Origin: Trichuris trichiura
Taxonomy: Eukaryota > Nematoda > Enoplea > Trichinellida > Trichuridae
DNA length: 64,000 nucleotides
Direction: 5' to 3'
NCBI GenBank assembly: GCA_037903355.1
Contig: JBAJFE010000014.1
Span: 4,402,001 to 4,466,000 of the forward strand
A program made the position numbers and the translations under genes. The first letter of the stretch is position 1. Every line of letters starts with the position of its first letter. Positions 56,010-64,000 of the stretch are shown piece by piece. The notes beneath the pieces were generated by a model, which was not told where the DNA came from, did not search any database, and worked only from the letters and a program-made list of their open reading frames with translations.

Positions 56010-56130
56010 TTCAAGTTTTCCAAACAACAGGACTTTCAGAATAAAAGCAATACAAATATATTCAGAGTTGCGGCCACGGAGAGAAGAGAAAAATGAAGAA
56101 ACAAGCTGCTCAAAATATACAGAACAGAAT
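56010..56130 (-). CDS. Possible class B GPCR exon: TM2
   Basis: Minus strand ends with LRGRNSEYICIAFILKVLL, FGKLE, like the L-R-C-x-R-N...TM2 block. The donor GAA|GTCTGT (phase 0) matches the TM3 exon, and an acceptor GTGCAG|A (phase 2) matches TM1. That start adds about 17 unusual residues (FCSVYFEQLVSSFFSS). A polypyrimidine tract just before CTCCGTGG lacks an AG, so an acceptor may be mutated or misread. Confidence 0.4.
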
Positions 56131-56688
56131 CTGCACCTAAGTGCCAGTGGACGAAGGGAAAAACCGAAGCGCTTAAGATTAAAGAGGCCAACGTCAGTTC
56201 CAGTTATGTTGACTCTTCGTCCCACGTTTATTTGAACCTCATAATCGATCGTCCATCTTTTCTCTTGTTACCGTTCTTCTCTATCGTTTAAGTTAACGAT
56301 GGAGAACGGTTATCCCCGAAAGGTCCAGGCCTACATTGCGCTACCTTGGAGTACAACAAAGACTTCAATTGGAAAAAATAGCATGAAGCCTAATAACTCT
56401 GAAAGCACCCTTTTCATATTATTAATGGCATTTACAACTTTACTTTCATTCCTGAATATCACGGAAAAAGAAATCATACCATTGTATTAATCGTGGTGCC
56501 GGTTTGTCCAGGCGGAACACTCTCTATTCTTGAAGTAAAAATTTGATCTATGTAAAGGATCAAGCGAATGGTAACTGTGAGCAAAATAGCGATAAATAGT
56601 TGTTGATGAAGTTGGTTTCGAAAAACTCGAAGCCGCCTTTAAAACAAGGAGCTAGAAGCCCTGCCAAAGCAAATAATAAAAACATTAC

Positions 56689-56912
56689 CTGAAGGAAGCG
56701 AAGATTGCAATAGCAGTAATCAGGCAGACAAATGATAAGGCCAGTCCCACAAATTCCAATTGCCTAGCACCACGTGCAATGCTCTGCGCTTTCTGTAAGA
56801 CAAACTTGAGTAGAATAGGAAGAAATAGCATGGGCACGTGGGAAAACAGAAGTATTAACTCTCCATGGGTATTTTCTAATGCAGAAAATAAGCGTACGAC
56901 CACATCTTGGGG
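56689..56912 (-). CDS. Class B GPCR exon: juxtamembrane region and TM1
   Basis: Minus strand: DVVVRLFSALENTHGELILL, FSHVPMLFLPILLKFVLQKA, QSIARGARQLEFVGLALSFV, CLITAIAIFASF. The last part is TM1 (G-L-A-L-S-F-V...I-F-x-x-F). Acceptor TTCCTAG|CC in phase 0 matches the hormone-receptor exon; donor TTCAG|GTAATG. The first half is hydrophobic too and is longer than usual before TM1. Confidence 0.8.
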
Positions 56913-58572
56913 CTAGGAAGTCTTTTTTCTATTTTAATTGTCCTGCGGCAGTTACCTGTTGAGTTGGAAGGACATGCTAACAGGTGCACGCAAAACGCTT
57001 CACTGTATAAGCTACTATACAAACTTTTATTAAAATTAATAGTTACCATTAAAAGGTTCTGAGCTTGCTACAGTATCCGTTGCTTCAAGTAATGTAAGTC
57101 TAACATGAATCATTGATGAAGAAGCAGATAAGCTCTGAAACGTCCGGGTACCTTAGAGAGGATTCCCTAATGTGTCAGAACATTTACGCACACCAAATGC
57201 TCGATTATTGGAACTTTGGATTACCTGAATCAACCAGAAAAAATTTAAATTCTATAGAAAATGAAATTTAATGCGTGCATCTGTGGAAAGACAGAACAGA
57301 CGTCTGCCACAAAGACCGATGCGTCATATCCATAAAAACTGTGACATCGCATCGACATAAACGCCACCTGGTTACCTATTTCTAGAGTGTTTACATCAAT
57401 GTTTCACCAAAGGGAAGGTTCAGGAATATCGAAGGGAGACAAATAGTCCTTAAGTTTGATCATGACGAGGGACTGAAAGCTGTTTTCAAAAGAGCACAAA
57501 CAGGCGAAGGAGCAGAGGGAAGCACAGCTAGGACGTTCACGACTGAATGAAGAAACAACAAGAGAAATGCTTGAAGGCTTAAAGATCTCTTCTATGTCAG
57601 GCAGACACGGCCAATTTGATGCTGACACGTGGTTGCTTACGACAGTCAAGAATCAGGGTTTCCAATATCAATTGTTTAATCAGTGCCAGACTTAGAAAGA
57701 AGACACGGAAGGAGGAAATTTTAACAGAAATCAATTTTTTCCATAAATTTCATACATCGTATTGGTGTTTTTACACTTGTTTTCAAGAAATGTGCAGACT
57801 GCCACCGTTATAAATAGCATTTTTCGACAGGCGAACAAACGCTACCGTGCCGCCACCTCCGACGGTTTCTGCAATGTAGCACAAAGCTTAATGAGCGACT
57901 AAGGGATATGCTAAGCAAGTATTCACACATGAGGGCAACGACGCGGAAGCTGTCGACGTAAACAGCTGAGGCAGATGCTCACCGTCCCACATGACGCGAA
58001 AGGTATTGCTTAAAAAGGATTAGTCAGCCGATAGCTGCAGGATCTGGTCCGATTCGCTTAGAGGACTACGTATGGACCACGTGCGACGAATGAAGGTTTG
58101 TTGAACAGAATAGTTTTGTTTGCACTTGCTGCTTTCGCTTCCTTAATAAAGGCTCCAGCCAAGACTTATGTGAATTACTAAGTTTGCGCATGTGAATTTA
58201 TACTGCGTTTATTAATCGCACAGTGTTATCTGGAATGACTGTGAACCTTGCGTTTGAAAGTTTTAACAACAAAGCAACCGTGGAAATGTACAACCGTAAA
58301 TTAATGATCGACGAAAACAGAAGTGGAATTTAAAGTACAATTAAAGAAGTATAGAAGAAAAAGGCCAATGAAGATGCATAGTGCCAGACGAAAAAGGATA
58401 TTAAGGAATGGAAGAGAGAGAAGAAAAAAGGAAGCAAATGAAAATAGGAGAATTTTGTAGTACGACAAATTCTTGTAGGACATGCATATGAAAGATAGAG
58501 CTAGCAATTCGAAATATTTAAAAACAGAAAGGACTGACAAGAAAAATTATTTTGAGATCTGAATTTTCGATT
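56913..58572. other. GPCR intron sequence
   Basis: No gene, repeat family or exon recognised. Confidence 0.4.
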
Positions 58573-58580
58573 ATCTAAAC

Positions 58581-59048
58581 CAGTGATTCTCACGGTGGGG
58601 CATGTGCCCCACCTAGGGCCCAAATCACCAAGGAGGCTTTTGGGGGTACTTTTGAGCTGTGGGGGGACATACCCTACCTGGGCAATCGTGTTGAAGGGCA
58701 TAGGAAGGTACGACCTGGTAGTCGGATATTGTGCCTCCTGCCTAAGAGAAAGCTACGTGCTGTTGCGCCCAGCAATTTTGATTGGCTGGAAGGGAGGACA
58801 GGGGGAAGGCCTGGAGGGGGAAGTGTAGCAGCCGGTTCGGAGTTGAGAAAGTAAGTGTTCGACATACTATGTGGGAAACGCTTTCCCAGCATAACTTTGT
58901 GCAGCACCTACATGATGACGTCCCGGTTACCCTCTGTCTTCTTTTCCAGCCAATCAACGCGCTCAAAACTGACTAATCAGAATTGGGGGCCCAAACGCTC
59001 CGTAACGTTCACGGCGGGCCCTGGCGGCCCTGACCTTGAGAAATACTC
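58581..59048. mobile_element. hAT MITE (468 bases)
   Basis: Ends CAGTGATTCTCACGGTGGGG and GACCTTGAGAAATACTC. Flanks ATCTAAAC (58573-58580) and ATCTAAGC (59049-59056) match at 7 of 8. The right end is the same family as 24946-25110. Confidence 0.8.
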
Positions 59049-59056
59049 ATCTAAGC

Positions 59057-59692
59057 TATACCCTGCAAAAAATAATTCGTATAAATCCAGCCCATAGAGT
59101 AGTAAAAGCGTTTGTGATAGATAACTTGTCTGCCTGAGTTTTTAAGTTTTGAACAACAAAATATAAAAAGCAGCTTTTCGTGTTCAACTATGTATGCTCT
59201 TTGATAAATATGACATATTCTGTTGGCAGTCTATAGGCAAGTCCTATTAGGGGAACGAGTCTATGTGATGAAACGATTTTCGCAGCGAAAAAAAGAAATA
59301 AGCAGTTGTTCATTCTGGCATGCTGGATAATGCGTTGAATTCTGAAAAAGACGCTAATGTTTTCAGGATGTAAAAGATGTTAATGCATCGACTTTCTTCG
59401 CGCAGCTTGTCGTTGAAATAATATCAAGCAAGCTTTTGTTTCACATTTTCAAGAAAAGCAAGAAACGAACAGATGTTGCTGCCGAGAAAAATATCAGAAC
59501 AAGTCCTGCGTGAAAACTGTCAAAATAGGAACAAATCAGTGCAATAGCAGCAAAATAACCTGCTTCCTAGCCATTCTTGCCATTCAGATGCTTACATGCA
59601 TTTATCGGCAAACGTGATGAAACAATGCGTGTCTTTGAAGAGCATATGGATCTTTAGGTTCAGGTGGTTCTAACGCCACGAATTTGCCTTCT
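59057..59692. other. GPCR intron sequence
   Basis: Nothing recognised. Confidence 0.4.
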
Positions 59693-59700
59693 CCGTAGAC

Positions 59701-59954
59701 CATAGTTTCTCAACCTTTTTTGCCCCAGGGCTCCCCTAGGCCTTGTCAGGGCCCACCAGGGCCCCCTAGGCCTTGTCAGGGCCCCCTAATCCTTGTAAGG
59801 GCCCACCGTTTATTGGGACAATGTCCTGCCGCATTATCCTCCAGGGCTTCCTGGCTTCCAGGGCCCTCTCCAGGGCTCCCCTGGCTTCCAGGGCTCCCTT
59901 AAAATTTCCCAGGGCCCCCCAGGGGGGCCCCAGGGCCCACGTTGAGAAACACTG
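59701..59954. mobile_element. Short hAT MITE (254 bases) with perfect 8-base TSD
   Basis: Ends CATAGTTTCTCAACCTTTTT and ACGTTGAGAAACACTG. The interior has tandem GGGCCCACCAGGGCCCC-like and CTGGCTTCCAGGGC units, more than in the 49508 copy. CCGTAGAC is duplicated at 59693-59700 and 59955-59962. Confidence 0.93.
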
Positions 59955-59962
59955 CCGTAGAC

Positions 59963-60526
59963 AGTGACTTATTCTGTGACTCACAGCTGCCCTAATAATT
60001 TACGTGAGTAGGAAGAGCTAGAAACCAACAGTAGAATCTATTCTAGATAGACCTGTAGCATTTCAAAAGAAAGTTCTGTTATTGAGCTAGTAGTTGAGGT
60101 CCTTAAAATGTAAAAAAATTGCACTTCGTGAACTGCTAAAGGGTGATTCAAACCACAAACTTTAAAACGTGAAGCCACTTTTACACTCTTTGATAATTAT
60201 TCACCAGTTGGTTTAGCGGGCACAACCATGTGCTTCTGCGTTAGTTCCAAGCTGCTTACATGCGAATCTATCATACTTAACCGATTTTATGGGAGAGGCC
60301 GCAGGTACGGATGTGCTCACAAACAGTACGCCTTTAGTTATGCCTGACGGTATGCTGATTCATCAAAACGCACATATTCCCTAAATTTCTAGACAACTAC
60401 CTCGGCGTGAACTTTTTAAGGAGTGAATGAAGCGTTGAAAGCAACAATAATTACAAGTAATGGTTATCAGCTGGACTTGCCTGCGGGAGAACTTTCGAGC
60501 TTAATTGTACTTAAAATCGTTCTTAC
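59963..60526. other. GPCR intron sequence
   Basis: Nothing recognised. Confidence 0.4.
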
Positions 60527-60651
60527 CTCGATAACTTCCCAATCAATGAGCATACAGTTGTAGTAATTAGTCCATCCAGACGGATTGGAGAAGTTGCCTT
60601 CGCTCTGTCCTGCCCAACGTCCAGAGCTATGGCAATACTTTGTCACCGTTC
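60527..60651 (-). CDS. Class B GPCR exon: hormone receptor domain (C-terminal part)
   Basis: Minus strand: TVTKYCHSSGRWAGQSEG, NFSNPSGWTNYYNCMLIDWE, VIE. This shows the last cysteines of the HRM domain with C-x-x-x-G-x-W and G-W-T-N-Y-x-x-C. The domain binds peptide hormones in secretin, calcitonin/CRF and PDF receptors. Acceptor TTATAG|GA, donor GAG|GTAAGA in phase 0. Upstream exons with the other HRM cysteines and the signal peptide were not found. Confidence 0.88.
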
Positions 60652-62935
60652 CTATAATGTAAGAACCACAAGTTAGAGAATAAATATTGCAAGACCTGCT
60701 AAAATCAAATCCCGTTTGTGAATGCTAATCGTGTAAGTCATTATGCAAACTAGCACCTGTATAAATAGCACTTACGATTATTAAACTGCATGAGTTCATA
60801 AATGCGAATTTGGATTGTTGTTGCAAATATATGATTGGAAACAGTCCAACAAAATAGTCGAAAGATTGACGTCAATTTGTGTGGATTTTTTTCAACTAAC
60901 AGAACTGAGATCCACTTACACGTCTTTCAGTAAATAAGAATTCACCTGAAATGTTTAATCACGTTATTACAGGAACACTCTTGTTCAAGTATGAAATCTT
61001 GCGCCTATGGGAAATTTTTCAAAGGATACTGTTCGTTATTAATTGTAAGTTTTCTCAGCTAGTCCAGGTTTGAAGAAGATTCCGCTCTGCTTTCTACCCA
61101 GTTTCTCACAGAAAGTTGGCAAGTATTCCGCTTACATTGTCAGCATACAGTTAAAATTCTCTGGTAACATTTTTGAAGTCATTTACACACTGTTAACGCA
61201 ATTGTTCTGAAAGTTCTTTGGAAAAACGACCCCATCAGTGAGATAGCATAAGGCGTTATCAATAACTTTAGCGCTCGAGAAAAACTTTAAGAGTTAATCG
61301 TACGTTCAAAAAAACAAAAAAAATCTCTACTGGAAGACATCTACTCTTATAACGGGTCACTGTTGTATACCAGAAAAAACCGGTCTAATCCCCTTTTGTG
61401 TGCAACAAAGCACTTCTGTTACACACTAGCGGGGATTAAACCGTTTTTTCTGTGCATTCGAAGAAATCAAATCAAGTTACTCGTTAGAAAACTAACTGCT
61501 TAAGTCGACGCTTCAGTATTTTGGTCAGATAATGAGAAGATATGATTCCATAAAAAAGAGCTTAATGTTAGGGAAGCTCTCAGGCAAAAAGAGAAGCTAG
61601 TAGAAATTGAGATTGACGGTATCACGGAGGTAACGAACCTAAGGTTGGCCTGACTTTAGGAGACTGTGGAAAATAGAATGGCCTGGAAAACTATGGTCCG
61701 TAGGATCATGAAGAGTCGGCACGATTGAACGATTAAACAACAATTCTTTCGCGGAGAAAGGAAATCTAATAAGAAGTCAGTAATACATTCTTGCCAGCTG
61801 CTATGATAATTCTATTTTTGCTTCCGCTCTCGACCATGTATTAAATGGCAAGCCCACAAATACGTCTACACCGCCTCTATCGAAAAGTTTTCATGTAAGC
61901 AGTTTTAATTTTCTTGCTGAGTCAATTATCTTCTATTTGCACATTATTTTATCGTAGAATGCAAGTATCGCTCGCCTGACTTGCAAGTAACACAGAGACT
62001 TGAAGAAACTGCAGCTGCATCGCATTTTCGTAATCACTGCAGATGAAGATAATGAAAAGTTAGCCCCATCGTAAATTATCATAGTGAAAATGTTGAGTAT
62101 GAAATAAGCACGACCTCGAGGAGAGAGTACGGTGTGGTCTGATTAGGTGACTATCTTCAAAGACCTCCACTGGAACGTAACGAAGCAAGTGTAAATGAAG
62201 TCAACAAAAGTAGTGCGCCTTCTCTTTTTACTTTCTATTAAAAAAGGCGCAAGCTTGCTCTGAACTTGATTTACTTTGATTTTAGTCACGGAAAACTTGT
62301 ACACTAACCATAGCCTGTAATGTGCACTACTTTCGAAAAATCTAATTTGCACTTGAAATTCTATGCAACGTACCTTTTCTACAAGCAGGAATCGCAAATT
62401 TTGTTCACAGAATTGAGATAAGAGTGTTTACTAGCATCTACTCTGATGCTCCAAGCGCAGGGCAAAAAACAAATTGTGCCTTGCTAGAAAAGATTACATA
62501 ATGTCGGAAAGAATTGCTTTCCACTAAAGTTAATTCGCAAAATCTCCATCAGATAACAAACGATTGCTGAACGATTTGGTCCGAGTTTATCAGCAGAAAT
62601 TAGTTACTGAAGACAGGATAGATTTGAGTGGAACCCCATGATTTTTTCATGAAATATTGCAATGTCTTACTAGAAAGAAAAAGTTCATTTAGAGACCAGA
62701 GCCTTGAGATAACATGTGACCCGCCATCATCAGCGTGTGATGAATGAGTTGTAGGGAGGGAGTGAGACTATAATGAATATTATAAAATGAGAGCGAAGAC
62801 AGCACTTTAGGACAAACTTACAGGTCGGCTTCGCTTTGCACAACCTCACTTTGGACGAATTCGTTCAGTGCGCAAAACAAAATTAACACATGGTCTCACT
62901 TTATACTGTAGGATTTTTGCTTCGTACGAGCTTGA
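60652..62935. other. No gene recognised; one hairpin
   Basis: Should contain upstream GPCR exons on the minus strand, unidentified. At 61370-61455 an inverted repeat pairs AGAAAAAACCGGTCTAATCC with GGATTAAACCGTTTTTTCT, a small MITE-like hairpin. Confidence 0.4.
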
Positions 62936-63391
62936 GCGTCAGGATTTGCACAAGCTCTTGGAAAAACGACAGGAGAAGGTACTGCTTCCTTGCTTGGATT
63001 CAGGAGAAAGTACAATGTAAAAAACGCAATCGAGAACGTTCATCGCGTATGGCAGCAAGCGCCTGGAGCTCTAATCTTCCGACGTCACACAGGGGAGCAG
63101 ACGGATTCCTCCGCGCTTTTCCGGGCCACATTCGAAAAAATCACGGAGTTAGATACAAAAACACTGAGGTTCAGTGAGCTAAACGCGGCAAACATCGAAA
63201 AGATGTCTGTTTCCCAGGAGGAAGAATTGTCTAACGATGACCTGCACAAGTTAGAGCAGGAAAATGCATCAGAGGAAGAAAACGAAGATGAAGAAGAAGA
63301 AAGCGCGCTTGATAATAAGAAAACTGATGAGCTGCCTGTTAGAGGTCTTGAAAAAATGCTTTCCGTGGTCGAGGACTTGAAACAAAAGTGA
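62936..63391 (+). CDS. Last exon of an unrecognised gene, acidic C-terminus
   Basis: An acceptor-like GCGTCAG|GA near 62943 opens a frame FAQALGKTTGEGTASLLGFR, RKYNVKNAIENVHRVWQQAP, GALIFRRHTGEQTDSSALFR, ATFEKITELDTKTL, then SQEEELSNDDLHKLEQ, a Glu/Asp-rich run near 63265-63305, and RGLEKMLSVVEDLKQK before a TGA at 63389-63391. AATAAA at 63520-63525 fits a poly(A) signal. Low-complexity acidic tails occur in many nuclear proteins, but no family is recognised. Confidence 0.55.
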   Translation, partial: ASGFAQALGKTTGEGTASLLGFRRKYNVKNAIENVHRVWQQAPGALIFRRHTGEQTDSSALFRATFEKITELDTKTLRFSELNAANIEKMSVSQEEELSNDDLHKLEQENASEEENEDEEEESALDNKKTDELPVRGLEKMLSVVEDLKQK

Positions 63392-64000
63392 TGGATATTG
63401 ACTAGAATATCCATCGTTGCATGCAAGTTAGGCGAGCAATAGTTCCAAGAATGTCTACGAAGAAAAGACGAAAGTCAAGTCAGCACAGCCTAATTTGTTT
63501 CTATTCTTCCGAGCCAAGGAATAAAAATTTGCAGCCTAAAAGCCTTATTCTTTAAAGCAGTTATGTTGCTTTTCTGCGGCTTTATTAAACTTCATTTGAT
63601 GTTGTCTACTATTGTAATCACACGTGTTGACCACCAAGTGAATAGGCAGTACATTTGGCTGAGGGCTCCAGCAAACGAGGGATATAAAACTTTAAGAACC
63701 GCACTCTTGCATTGTCCTCTGCATGCACCTTCAGTGTTACAGCATCTAAACTGTTTCTTTGGATAACCAGTGGGTTAATCCCCCTTTCATAACAATTTAG
63801 CTCATTTCTGGCGGAAATTCCGTTCCAGTTATTATACTTCCTATGCTGTGGTGACCTCACATAAGAGGATTTCGCCCGGTTCGAAATATTTCTACTAACC
63901 ATTCGTCGTACAAAGCGAGGTTGACTTGTATTAAAAATTTTAGAAAACAGTGATGACCAAAAGGCTGCCCCCTTAACTATTGGGAAGTTAACAATTCAAG
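63392..64000. other. 3' UTR then unassigned sequence
   Basis: Contains the poly(A) signal AATAAA at 63520-63525. After about 63545 nothing is recognised. Confidence 0.45.

Overview
The window is metazoan nuclear DNA: genes are split into exons by GT-AG introns, many only about 45-90 bases long, and most of the sequence is transposable elements. Several points fit a nematode, perhaps an enoplean (Trichuris-like) worm: the tiny introns, GCCTAA (TTAGGC-type) telomere-like units inside one repeat family, and the mix of Penelope-like, Ty3/gypsy, ZBED-type hAT, pogo/Tigger and mariner elements. That assignment is inference. Nothing bacterial (operons, RBSs, CRISPR) is present.

Layout. 1-1.2 kb: end of a decayed mariner. 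3.3-10.2 kb: a nest in which a young, intact Ty3/gypsy element (4729-9102) splits a Penelope-like element (PLE) on the minus strand, which may itself sit in a Tigger-like element. 10.7-11.6 kb: a small multi-exon plus-strand gene with one C2H2 zinc finger. 13.9-50.8 kb: plus-strand exons for a secreted or membrane multi-kringle protein: a signal-peptide exon, at least six kringle modules with mostly phase-1 boundaries, a transmembrane exon and a possible cytoplasmic tail exon. They are spread over 37 kb by introns full of transposons. Whether this is one gene or several cannot be settled here. 53.3-60.7 kb: minus-strand exons of a secretin-family (class B) GPCR, with the hormone-receptor domain, TM1, TM3, TM4, TM5 and TM6-7 recognisable. 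62.9-63.4 kb: last exon of an unrecognised plus-strand gene with an acidic C-terminus and a poly(A) signal.

Mobile DNA. (1) Two Ty3/gypsy elements, each with target duplications; the second (27001-32686) sits inside a decayed hAT/ZBED transposase gene. (2) PLE copies plus at least four short, almost perfectly palindromic PLE-tail units, three with 9-14 base target duplications or close matches, carrying a conserved CTGANGA-stem-GAAA hammerhead-like motif. (3) A non-autonomous 1.0-1.7 kb family, here called M, in five copies with GGG...CCC ends; two copies have perfect 7-base target duplications. (4) Several hAT MITEs, most with clear 8-base duplications. (5) A pogo/Tigger element (39040-40470) and its 156-base derivative (14919-15074).

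Two kringle exons carry single-base deletions that break the frame while all six cysteines and the splice sites remain. Either part of the kringle locus is decaying or the assembly has uncorrected indels; the intact 1335-residue gypsy ORF shows that errors are not everywhere.
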